From the NCBI RefSeq assembly GCF_029873635.1, contig NC_080422.1, forward strand, positions 1,592,001 to 1,656,000: a DNA stretch of 64,000 nucleotides, given 5' to 3'. The number at the start of each line of letters is the position of its first letter. The first letter of the stretch is position 1. Shown here piece after piece: positions 47,933 through 58,819 of the stretch. The stretch is from Malania oleifera. Taxonomy: Eukaryota; Streptophyta; Magnoliopsida; Santalales; Ximeniaceae. The notes under the pieces are model-generated. The model did no database searches. It saw only the letters and a program-made list of their open reading frames with translations, and was not told the DNA's origin. The translations under genes were made by a program, and so were the position numbers.

Positions 47933-48164
47933 TGTAAAATGGAAGAAGAAAACGATAAATTTAAAAACAAGGGGAAACAAAGTTGGATTGAAAACTCTAC
48001 TCCTTCATTGATAAGGAAATAACCATTATATAGACTAAAAACAAACGGTTACAAACACAAAAATAGGCACCTTTAACATCATACTATCACTAACATCATG
48101 CTAAACAACTCCTACAAACTAAATAGAAAATAAAATACATTTACTGCTATTAGTTTATTCAACA
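47933..48164 (-). repeat. Copia 5' LTR
   Basis: 232 bp. It matches 24809-25104 over its whole length except for the repeat array expanded in the other copy. On the minus strand it begins TGTTGAATA and ends TTTTACA. Confidence 0.85.
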
Positions 48165-48170
48165 TTTTTA

Positions 48171-48708
48171 ACTCATGAGTAACTTGATTATAGGCTAGGT
48201 TGGACTAGTTATTAAACTCAATTAGACTCAAAACCAAGTTTAGTAACCGCTCATTAATAAGGTCAAATAAAGAGCTATATCATAAATAAGGCAACATAGT
48301 TGTTTGATTTTTTTTTTCTGCAGATGATCAAAAGGCCATGCAACAATTTATTACAGCAGAGGACAAATTAATTACCATTACTATATCGTGTTGGAAAGGC
48401 TTGAATTGCATCTCCAGAAATAAGATAGAGACCAGATCCTCACCTTTGGCTTTGGAGGAACTCAGCCTTACCTAAGTGAAAAGAACTTTATATTTAACTA
48501 TTAAATTATGTTTGGGGAGCTCTTAGATTGTGTTGAATTTAGATTAGATGTAATATAAAATTATATTTTTTAAACTCATTCATATTTAAATTTAAAATTT
48601 AAAATTCATACTTCCAAATGCAACATATTGTATTAAAGAGTAATTCACTTGAGTTTGTAAAATATGAAAATGTATCTCATGGAGAATGCAAGGTTCGGAA
48701 GGTATGTA
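48171..48708. other. Spacer host sequence
   Basis: Starts with 'actcatgagtaacttgatta'-like repeats of the 18100-18620 kind. A denser block at about 48320-48485 ('gcagatgatcaaaaggccatg' onward) lacks a long open frame but is less AT-rich, so it could be a remnant of a gene or unknown repeat. The remainder is AT-rich. Confidence 0.3.
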
Positions 48709-48713
48709 GATGC

Positions 48714-50635
48714 TGTAATAACCCCAAAAAATGGGTTTATAGACCAGATTATGTGAGATTTCTAAACAAAACTAAATAATAATTCACTTTATAACAAAGC
48801 ACATAATAAATAGTTTTAAACTTTCTTTTTAATTTTATCATAAAATATATTATTATTAATTAAATATTATTATTATTATTATCATCCTAACATTCACTCT
48901 GAAGCTTCTTTATCAAATTCTGCACAGGAGCCCCCCCTTTCCCTCTGAAGTTTGTTCTCTCTCTCTCTCCTCATTCTCTCTCCCTCTCCTCAGTTCCGTG
49001 ACGGATACCACTGATCGGAATAGCGGATATACCGCGGACTCCATTTTAGTGCCTTCATTTTTTAATCCAGAGCGGATTGGTTGTTAAAGCAGCGTAGGCG
49101 TATCTCCGAGGTAAGCTAATTTCCACTTTATCTCAATTTCTACAATTGTAAGCCTAATCATAATCCGGGACCCACACGAGAATCTAGGGATAATCCTCAT
49201 ACAAGTTAGCGAAACAAATTTCTGCTTGGGTCATCGTATGCATAACCAAACCCCAAATTTGGGATAAGGGGTTAGTAAGGGTCTTATTATTATTATTATG
49301 ATGTTGATTTAGTAATGCTAAATATGAGCCGTTTTGGGTTGAAGTAAGATTTTGAATGTAGATCGAGTGACGTCGCGGTGTTAATTTCTTCGGGATCCCG
49401 CAGACTTAGTTCAGAAAATTAAGTGAGAGTGTTAAATGTTAGTTGGTATAGCCTAGGGAGGATTATATGAGTATTATTTTGGGAAAATGAGTTAATTAAT
49501 CTGAAAAAACATGCAAAACTATAGGATTTGAATTTTGGGCGCCAAAGGCGTAGGATCTGAGTTTTAACGAGATTCTCAGCAAATCAGGTAAGGGAAATAA
49601 ATTATAACAGTATTTTTAGAACTACTATTTGAATTAATATGTGAAAATGAGCATATGATATTTTATCTGAAAATTATTACGATATAAATATCAGATAAAT
49701 GTTGTGGCAGTTGATAATATTACTTTATGATATTTTGAGTGTGAATTATATATTATGAATAATAGATGAAAACTGTTGGCATATGACTATATTGAACAAT
49801 GTGAAATATAACGATGAGTAATTTCTGAAAAATAAATAATTCAAATGAGAATTATGATGGATTTAGTGGAAAATAATAAATATGTATTTATATGTGGAAG
49901 TAAACCTGTTTTGCCATGAAAACATGAGATTTTGCAAATTACTGATATGGGTTATTTTGAGAAAAAGAAAGAGCTACTTGTATGGGGCGGTAAATCTTCC
50001 CCTATTCTCAGAACTTCATGGGAAATATGTGTTGAAATGATTGACATTTGACGACAATGATTTTAAAGCTTATAACAGCTTGTGTTTGTATATTCTATAT
50101 GAATTTACAGAGAATATGTTTATCAGTGTATTTTTCTCATGATGAAATGTTGATTTTGGAAAGTACATGCGTTTAACTGAACGCAATGTGACCACACATT
50201 GTAAATAATTTATTCTTTCTTACTAAAATGTGTTTCACCCAAAATTATCTAAATTTTTCAAGAAATAGGTATAGGTCAGGCGATAGAGTTCCAAGACTTA
50301 AGGGAGTTGAGACCTTGACAAACAGGGTGGGTTCTTGGACTAGGGAGGTGTAATTCCCCTAGGGTTGAGTTGTTTTGAGTATGAGATGGTAATGTATTTA
50401 TATATGTATATTGATACTTTGGATATTGTGTTCTGGTTGTTAAGTATATATTATCTTCCGCTGTTAAGTTATATAAATGAAATAACTCTTTACCCGGTAC
50501 CCAATGCGGGTCGGGTCATATGAATGGTAATAGAGTTGTTGACGTGGCCGATTTGTGAATGTTGTTGATGATGAGTGAATTTTTATTGTTTTTATTATTA
50601 TAAAAAAAATTGGTACAAAAATCGGGGCATCATAG
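48714..50635 (+). mobile_element. Solo LTR, type II, TSD GATGC/GATAC
   Basis: 1.92 kb, TGTAATAACC...CATCATA, flanked by GATGC (48709-48713) and GATAC (50636-50640), 4 of 5 matching. The body follows type II LTRs: donor GAGGTAAG at 49111, 'gttttaacgagattctcagc' block, 'tgtttcacccaaaatt', and the end 'acccggtacccaatgcgggtcgg'. Unlike its relatives it has no palindrome ladder at its 5' end. A primer-site-like TGGTAATAGAG lies at 50525-50535. Confidence 0.82.
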
Positions 50636-50689
50636 ATACGATATAAGATGTTGAACCAAAATCAAAATTTTTCGAAGTTTTGAAGGTCT

Positions 50690-50965
50690 CGTTTGGAGTT
50701 TGAAAAGTATGATGGAAAGGAAAGTAAAACATGAAGGAATCTAATTTTTCACGTTTGATTATCAAGGAAAGTAAAAAATAAAATAAAAAATATATCAAAT
50801 TAATGAACAAAAATTTAGTTTTATATGCCATTAATGTTTAATTTTTCTTAATTATTAACCATAATAGAATAAATTTTATTTTTAATAATATTTGATATAG
50901 AGAGGATATATAATGGAAAATGAATTTCTTCTCATTTTCCTTTCCTTTCTTTTCCACCACGAAAA
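50690..50965. mobile_element. Harbinger-like MITE copy (reverse orientation)
   Basis: AT-rich stretch starting 'ggtctcgtttggagtttg' and ending near 'cattttcctttcctttctt'. It resembles the reverse complement of the 4355-4631 family. Ends are not exact. Confidence 0.4.
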
Positions 50966-51164
50966 AAGTTATTCTTACTTTTTCTCATATTGTATTTTTC
51001 TATTTGCTATGTGGGCATAATCTTATAGATCTACTCAACAAATTTTTTATTTTTCATTTCATTTTTAAGGTGTGCCTGGATCAAAGATTTGACTTGCAGA
51101 AAGAAAAGGAAAGGAAAAGGATCAGGAAACTCATTTTCCATTGTATTTTCCTTTTACATTAAAG

Positions 51165-51203
51165 GTCTGTTTGGATCAAGGATTTTATTTGAAAAAAGGA
51201 AAG
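51165..51203. mobile_element. MITE left part, split by the gypsy insertion
   Basis: 'ggtctgtttggatcaaggat' and following purine-rich sequence continue at 58207 after the inserted element (51209-58206). A parallel unbroken stretch at 51068-51160 shows how the site looked before insertion. Confidence 0.5.
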
Positions 51204-51738
51204 GAAAGTGTGACACTGTTTTTTTACAGTTAACCTAGGCTCTGCTACCAAATTGTGACTCCCTAAAAAGGCTGGAGGATTCATCCTGGTGAACTACTCT
51301 ATAGTGTAGCCCTAGTCCACTGATGGATATCCTTGCTCCCTAGAATTTCGTGCTATCTCAAACATGACCTATTGAGCAACACTGTGCAGGACTGCATCAG
51401 AATCACTACCATCTATACTAGAAGGCCTCACATCATCACCACCTCCAGGATGAGCGTTGCTATTTCTTGCCTTTCCTGAAACAAGGTTCGACGATAGTTT
51501 ACCATAACTTTCCTGAAATTGTCACCCCCAGGAAAATTACAGAAACCACAACGGAATTTTCTGCCTCCAGGCTGCAAGACAGAACCGTAAATTCTAGTCT
51601 TAATCCTCACAAAAATCCATGCCTATACTCTGGTATTATTATCCGCTTACCCTAGAATCTGCAAAACCTAACAACCTAGGCTCTGATACAAAACTATGAC
51701 GTCCTCTTTTTTTTTAATAGTCAAATACCTTTGATACC

Positions 51739-51739
<1 letters not shown>

Positions 51740-51809
<70 letters not shown>
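51740..51809. repeat. (AAT)n microsatellite
   Basis: About 23 uninterrupted AAT/ATA units inside the LTR of the minus-strand gypsy relative. Likely hypervariable in length. Confidence 0.85.
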
Positions 51810-52873
51810 CGGACCCAAGGTGGGGTGCTGGGGAAACACCCGTCCATATCCATTTTATTTATGCAGCGGAAAACATAATCCAATTAAACTTTAAGTACAA
51901 TACCAGAGTGCTACTGTCTCCCAAAAATATCCATACCAACCCCCGAAAATCATCAAATCCTCAAAGTCTATACAAACATATACCCAGTCCCAAAATGGAA
52001 ACATATCCTGACCAACAGAAATCTACTCCTCTGCTATTTCGGAGCTCGGTCTATCTGACACCCTGGATTTCTTTAAATGTTAAGATCTACGGGGTGAGAC
52101 ACCTTTCAATAAGCGGGAATAAATTATTATCAGTATTTGACAATGAGTTTTAGTGTATCACATCATTTTCATAAAAATATGAATTTAACTGAGAAATCAT
52201 GGAAATTTGTTCTCATATCCGTACACACACACACACACACACATCTGCAACCATATATTATTCTCAAAATATAATCATGCTCAACAAATATTTCTATGTA
52301 CAAAGTAACATAACTATCAAGTACAATCATATGAGTGTTTCGCGTCTATAATAAGAAAACTCATTCATATCATCGTCATGTAATAACCCCACATGACCGG
52401 GTTGTGCGGCCCGAAGGCGGGACTTGACCCTAGTTGGCTTACCAAGTTAAGTCAAAATACCTTGTCTGTAGTACGATTGGCCCACCGCAACCTGGTCCAA
52501 ACCCAGGGGCAGCCAACATCTCTTCGAAGGCTCAATCAACTTCCATTACCATCACGCTCTCCGAACTGTGTGGTTGCACTAACTCAATCACTAGCAACGG
52601 TACCGTGCTCTCATATCATTAAACAATCGGGTTCTCATTTCCTCACTCGTTATACATTAAGTTTATTTCCAAAAATTTTCCATTTCTCACTAACTAGGCT
52701 CAAGCTCTAAGTATCCATGTGATTATCACCCAAAATTTTTTCTTTTTCTCGTCTATAACTCATGGCTCATTTCTCAGAAATATGCACAAGCTCATGAGTA
52801 TCCATGTGTATGTATCACATCTTGTTTGTAACTCATGACTATACATCATATCTAATAAAAACATGTATGTATA

Positions 52874-55800
52874 TGTAGAGACCTGGAAAATTTAATTAAT
52901 AAGAAAAATACAGAAAAGAAAGAAATTTGGTTTGGAGAAGACCAAACCGTTGGCGGTTTCATGGAGCTTATAAAAACCGTCGACGGTTTGGTGGGAGGTC
53001 AGAAAACCATTGACGGTTTTGTCTGATAGTGTTTAATAAAGGAGATCCTGCAGCCTTATTTGTTTAAACAAAAATAAATTTCTCTCTCTCTCTCTAAAGA
53101 AACCTACGAAACCCTCTCCCTTCTCTATTTGATTTCTCTCCGATTTCAGTTTGATTTGATGATCAGACATCACCACGGGGTCCTAGGAGCGACCCTGAGC
53201 AAATTAGTCGGAGCAGATTTTCGATTTAGGCATTCTAGGCACCACTCCAAAGTTAAGATAAAAGAGATGAATTATCAATTGTTTTACAGTTTAACTGCTT
53301 ATTTGGAGTATATTGGCCTTGGGAAAATGTGAATGTAATCATTATTTTAGGATTGAATTGATTGAACTGAGGAAAAATGATATCCAGGTTTTTGAGCTCC
53401 GAACGCGCGGGGGTGGGTTTAGGATCTTCACAGGAATTTTCTCAATAAGCAGGTAAGGGGAATAAATTGTAACGGATATTTTTGAGAAATTTACTGGTTG
53501 ATTAAAGTATGTGAAATTGAGAATATGGATATTTTCCCTGTGATTATTATATTATGATTTATCAGACTAAATTTGTGTGGCATGAGAAATATGAAATAAC
53601 TACTTTATACTGAGAATGTGATGAAATGAGATATATACATATATATAGAAATGATGTTACGAGATATACGAATACGTTTTTTTTTATGCATATGCTAATA
53701 TGAGATAAATTGACATGTTTTATACGAATATGAAGATACGAGAACACAATAGGGTTTTAGTAGAATGTAATTATGGATATACAATTTATTTTTTCAGAGA
53801 AATGATGAAATATGATTTACATATATGTTTTATATTAAATATGATAAAATGTGAGATACATATATGTTTTACCTGAAATTGATTTTATAACGTTGGGGGG
53901 TTTTTTTTTTTTTACGCACAAAGATGGTTTATACAGAAATGTGAATATGAGAGACAAGACCAATATGCGATAAAGTGAATACAGATATGATGAAAATGAT
54001 ACAAAAATGATGAGAATAATACTGATATGATGAGATATACAGACGTAATGAAATGTAAATACAGAAATGTGGAAATGAGAACCCTAATGGACCATGGTAT
54101 ACAGAGCATGATACTGTTGCCAGTATTTGGGATTAATGCAACCACACATCTGGTATAGAGTGTGGCGAGGCAGTCAATTGGGTCTGAGAAGGGTTGTGTT
54201 ACCCCCTAGAGTCCGGACCAGGATTGGGTAGGCCAATCGTACTACATACGCGTTCCCCGTTTTGATCTAAGCGGGAAAGGCTAACTGCAGTTAGGTCCAG
54301 CCTTTAGACCGTACAACCCGGTCATGTGAGGTGAATACATGATAATGTGATGTGAATATCTTCAGGATGATTACTCATTACAAATGTGATAATTGTATAT
54401 CTCAGATATGATGAACAGTCATGAGTTATAGACGTGTAGCGCTATATGCTGGTGGACACTAGTGGGCTAGAATATGGATATAGGGAAATGAAATGAGAAT
54501 GAACAGCCGTGAGTTACAGACGTATTATGCTATATGCCGGAGGATACTCACGAGCTAGAATATGAACATGAGAAATGATATGAAAACCTATGAGAATATT
54601 GGCTAGAATGTGATTATAAATATAAGAAATATAAGAGTACGTATATGACACAGAATGAATCGATATGTTATATGAATCTGAAAAGGCAAAGAGCATGAAT
54701 ATGGTATGAGATATGAAAGCTTATGTATATGATTATGAAAATAATATGAAAGTTTATGAAATTATGTTTATATGTATATAATTATGAGTACAAATCTGTA
54801 TGTATTTTCTAGTGGATATAATTATTTAAATGAATGTGTTATGATATAACCTAAATCTTGTTGCCACACACTATGAATAATTTATTCCATCTTACTAAGA
54901 GGTGTCTCACCCAGAATTTAAACAATTTAGAAACTAAGATAGAGTAGCAGAGAGAGCTCCAACGGAGAGGAGACCATAGTACCCTAGTACTCAGGGTAAG
55001 TGTTTTGAGCTGGGGATGTGTTTTGTATGACCCTCAGAGTATTTTGTGGATTTTTGAGATATATGTATATAGAGGTTATAGCACTCTGGTATTGTATTTT
55101 GAGATCCAAACACTTTATGTATTTCACTACATAGTTTGTGTGTATTGATGGTCAGATATGTAGTGACCCGAAGAATAATAGTATTTTAATAATAAAGAGA
55201 GAGAGAGAGAGAGAGAGAGAAAATAGAAACAGAAACAGAAGGAAGCCGGCGCTCGTCGATGACATTGCATTTTGGAGATAATATTAAATAATCATAAATT
55301 TAGGAAATTGCCAAGTTTCGTTGACGAACACAGGGTTTCGTCGACGAAGACCTTAAGAATTTCGTCGACGAACACAGGGCTTCGTCGACAAGAAAATACC
55401 GAGAGAGGTTCTGGGGCGGTCTGAATTTCGTCAACGAATACAGGGCTTCGTCGACGAATTTATTCAAGGATTCGTCAACGAAGTGACGGGCCTCGTTGAC
55501 GAATTTAGCAGTATATAAGGAGGAAAATTGGGATATTTCTCATTTCTCTCGCCGTTCTCTCTCTCCTCTCTCTCTCTCCTACGACTCTCTCTCCCTTCTC
55601 TCTTCCTAGTCGCCGGATCGACGCTCTTGGCGGAATTCTTTACAAGACTGCCGAAGCGGATCGTCAGGAAAACGAAGTTGGATTTCATCCCAAATTCAAG
55701 GTAAGACCTTTTAGCCTCTTTTTAGTCTCATGGCAGTTATAGGAAATAATGTAGGTAGAAAAATACTGATGTTTAGTTCTGGAAAATATCGTTTTCAAGG

Positions 55801-57277
55801 TATTGTATAGGAGGTCCTGTGGGTATCGGGCTAGAGTACAGTAGAGGCTTTTTAAAGTTAAGGTAAGGGAAATATCCTATGTTAGGAAATTTCTAAATAT
55901 TATACAATGTATTTATTTATGAAAATTATGTATTAAAGTATAGCGTGACTTGTGAATATGTATGTAGTACGGGGATATGTTTTATGAATTGTAGTTTCAT
56001 GATTTTTATGAATTTCAGTACCATGATTTTACGAATTTAAGTACTATGATTATGTGAACTTCAGTACAATGATTTTATGGATTTTAGTACCATGATTATA
56101 CGAATCTCAGTACCATGATTACACGAATTCTAGTATTACGAATATGCAGTTCCATGTTATGATTATTCAGATTTCAGTACGTTATGCAGCATCAAGGTTA
56201 TTATGATTACTTCAGAATCATGGTAAATCAGATAGATATGTATAGAAATATATTATACGATATCAGACCCTGTTGGACTTGTAACTACAGAGCACGGTAC
56301 CGTTGCTACAGATATTATGTTACTTTATGAGTGTAACCACCTATTCAGATAATACGTGGTAAGGTCGACCACCTAAGCCCTTAAAGAGGTTAGACTCCCC
56401 ATCCAGATATGGGTTGAGGTGGGCAAGTCGACTGACGGAGTTCGGTGATTTATTCTTGGTTGTCCAGCCAGGGTAAATCCAGCCTACGGGCCACACAACC
56501 TTGTCTTGAGGGGCATGTCATGACACAGATAACCATAGGGAACAGTTTTAGTTACTATTACATATGTACAGATTTACAGAAACAGGGATCCTACTTATGT
56601 ACACTAGAAGTATTTTGAAATTATAACCTACAATACTGTTATGTTAAGCAACATGGAAAGGGGATGCATTTTCTTACTTATACTGTACTTAACATATCTA
56701 GTTATACATGTTTATATGAAATCAGATTTTGCGTAATATTGTTAGCTCATTTGTCACACACTAGTAATATCATATTTCTTCTTACTGAGTGTTGGCTCAT
56801 CCTAGTGTTGAAACATTTTTCAGGTGATTCAGGTAGGCGAACAGACCAGGCTCGCAGATAGAGGGACGTCTGTAGTGCCCTATCAGCGAAGTGAGTATAT
56901 TTTGAGAGAATTTTTTGTATACTCTAGCTAGTTGAGGGTATTTTTAGGGAAGAGATATATGTGTATATTTTGGGATACATGTAGTACTCTGGTATTGAGT
57001 GGTATTGGTTTTGTATTGTATATGATGGTTTATGATTATGTTTGTACGATTTCTGCTTCCTGCTGCTTAGGTTAATACTGTGGTATCAGAGTATGTTAAT
57101 TGTTACAATGTAAAAAAAAAAAAAAAAATCAATTAATTAAGCAAGTCGTTACAAGATATCTGGTATCCCATTTCGGGCTCGGCTATATTGATACATGGTA
57201 TCAGAGATATGTGGTAAATGATGGAATGTCATTATTTATTATTGTATAAAAAAATGGTAGAAAATCGGGTCGTCATA
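52874..57277 (+). mobile_element. Solo LTR, type II, TSD GTATA, with a nested LTR
   Basis: Exact duplication GTATA (52869-52873 and 57278-57282). Own length about 2.40 kb without the nested LTR. Starts TGTAGAGACC, ends CGTCATA. Three 'aaaccgtcgacggttt' type palindromes lie at about 52945-53025. The middle has AT-rich 'gaaatgtgaatatgag' repeats. An island 'gcctttagaccgtacaaccc' is near 54300. A primer-site-like TGGTATCAGAG is at 57196-57206. Confidence 0.87.
55159..57153 (+). mobile_element. Solo LTR, type I, nested, TSD AGATA
   Basis: 2.00 kb, with exact duplication AGATA (55154-55158 and 57154-57158). Starts TGTAGTGACC, ends CGTTACA. Best palindrome ladder in the window: nine units of the TTCGTCGACGAA type between 55250 and 55505. 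TATA-like 'agtatataag' is at about 55511, donor AAGGTAAG at 55701, acceptor TTTTTCAG at 56823 and a primer-site-like TGGTATCAGAG at 57081-57091. Confidence 0.88.
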
Positions 57278-57843
57278 GTATAAAATCTCATTTCATCATA
57301 TCGGTGTAAAACATATCTATACATATCTCAATAATCGCAATCGTTTCTCATGCCACACATATTTTCAATAATATTTAACCTTATAATAATTATCCACTAA
57401 AACATTGGATATTTCCAAAACTACCATTTCATATATATATATATATAAGTCAAAAAATTCACATATAATATTTTCATATTATACTTCAATTTAATCAGTT
57501 AAATTTCCCAAAAGTCCTAATATAATTTATTCCCCTTACCTATTTCTCGAGGAAACGCTCACAGGGATCCAAAATCAACGTCTGCGGCGTTCACACAAAA
57601 CCCTGAATTCCAAAAATCCTAATTTAGTCAGCTCAATCCCAAGATGCATACCATCCTAGTATTCCAAAGTCCACACAAATCAAATAACTAATTAAGCTTA
57701 GGAAAACTCTCTTACCCTAGTTTTGGAGTGGTATCTGAGATCCTCAAAACACGAATCTGTCCCGGTTAACTTGATGAGGATCACCACTAGAACCCCGTAG
57801 TGGTCTCTGATCGTCAATTTGGACGATTTTTGAGTGAGAAAAT

Positions 57844-57846
<3 letters not shown>

Positions 57847-57920
<74 letters not shown>
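57847..57920. repeat. (GA)n microsatellite
   Basis: About 36 GA units within the minus-strand LTR. On the LTR's own strand this is the CT-rich tract that follows the TATA region in nearly all LTRs of this family, here greatly expanded. Confidence 0.85.
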
Positions 57921-57923
<3 letters not shown>

Positions 57924-58206
57924 ATCCCACAACCTAAAGAGAGGAGGAGGAAAGGAAATGAATTAATCAATAAAATGAGTTGCGGGATCTATATATTCAA
58001 CCTACGCCTAGACGAAACCGTCCACGGTTTTGATTTTTTAACCCCTATGTTTTTTCACCATTTTACCGTTACTGGGCCGCGGTAACACGAAACCGTCGAC
58101 GATTTTCTGGCCTCCCACCAAATCGTCAATGGTTTGGTCTTCATCAAACTAAATTTCCCTCTTTTCCTTATTTATATTTATTCTTATTATTTTCTGGATC
58201 ACTACA

Positions 58207-58342
58207 GAAAGGGAAATGGGTAAGAAACTCATTTTCCATTGTGTTTTCCTTCTATGTTAAAAAGGAGTTAGAAACTCATTTTCCATTGTGTTTTATGTTA
58301 AATACTATTGAAAATAAAAATTTATTTTAATATAACTGAAAA
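58207..58342. mobile_element. MITE right part and second AT-rich arm
   Basis: Continuation of the MITE begun at 51165, with 'aactcattttccattgtgtt' occurring twice. It ends where the next LTR starts at 58343. Confidence 0.5.
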
Positions 58343-58775
58343 TGTAGAGATCGAGAAATTTAAATAATAAGAAAATAGGAAAAGGAGGAAATTCGGTTTG
58401 ATGAAGACCAAACTGTCGATGGTTTGGAGAGGGGTGCAGAAAACGGTTGACGGTTTTGTGAGTGGTGCAGAAAATAGTTAATGATTTTCTCAGCAGTGCT
58501 AAAATTAAAGAAGAACCGCGAGCCATTTTTGTTAAATCAAAACAAAACTCTCTCTCTCTCTCTCTAAACCCTACGGCCCTAACACCCCTTCTCTCTTCTT
58601 TTTCGCTCCGTCTTAGCCCGTTTCAATAATGAGGAACCACCACGATGATCTAAGGGTGATTCTCTACAAGTTAACATGAGCGGATTGTTGAGTTGGGGTT
58701 TCGAGGCACCACTCCAAAACCAAGATAAGTAAGGTATTTTAGGGTTTAATTGTAGAGACCTAGAAAATTTATTCA

Positions 58776-58819
<44 letters not shown>

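Larger units (their letters stand above)
24809..48164 (-). mobile_element. Ty1/copia fossil, split by nested insertions
   Basis: Outer element of the largest nest. It has a 5' LTR at 47933-48164 and a 3' LTR at 24809-25104 on the minus strand. Its own DNA is about 4.6 kb: 24809-25252, 34060-35353, about 42905-44699 and 47041-48164. Inserted into it are the chromovirus at 25253-34059, a LINE at about 35354-42905 and a solo LTR at 44700-47040. The order gag, protease, integrase, reverse transcriptase, RNase H on the minus strand is that of Ty1/copia. The flanks read ttttta on both sides (24803-24808 and 48165-48170), a weak low-complexity duplication. The LTRs differ by roughly 7% by eye, so it is millions of years old. 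Broken in many places besides the insertions. Confidence 0.88.
51209..58206 (-). mobile_element. Ty3/gypsy relative, minus strand, broken, TSD GAAAG
   Basis: Inserted into a MITE, with duplication GAAAG at 51204-51208 and 58207-58211. On the minus strand an LTR occupies 58206 down to 51695 (own length about 2.1 kb without the nested LTRs). Then a primer site (minus 'tttgtatcagagcc', plus 51679-51692) and about 0.5 kb of leader and early gag follow, similar to the chromovirus at 27085-27560. The rest of the internal region and nearly all of the second LTR are absent, and the extreme left end is rearranged. The LTR is type II with palindromes at 58018-58140, a 70-bp (GA)n run (about 57847-57920), donor-like GGGTAAG at 57715 and an (AAT)n microsatellite at 51740-51809. 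It is the outer layer of the second nest. Confidence 0.75.

Noticed and set aside
48320-48485. Possible exon of an unknown host gene
   Set aside because: Less AT-rich but no open frame of useful length, no splice context and no recognisable protein similarity.
51668-51883. Leucine-rich open frame resembling a membrane segment
   Set aside because: It is the translation of the (AAT)n microsatellite within an LTR.
55250-55505. Regularly spaced palindromes as a CRISPR-like array
   Set aside because: Spacing is irregular, units are short, the organism is a plant, and every ladder lies inside an LTR upstream of a TATA box.
57698-57970. Ser-Leu repeat open frames
   Set aside because: Translation of the (GA)n/(CT)n tract of an LTR.
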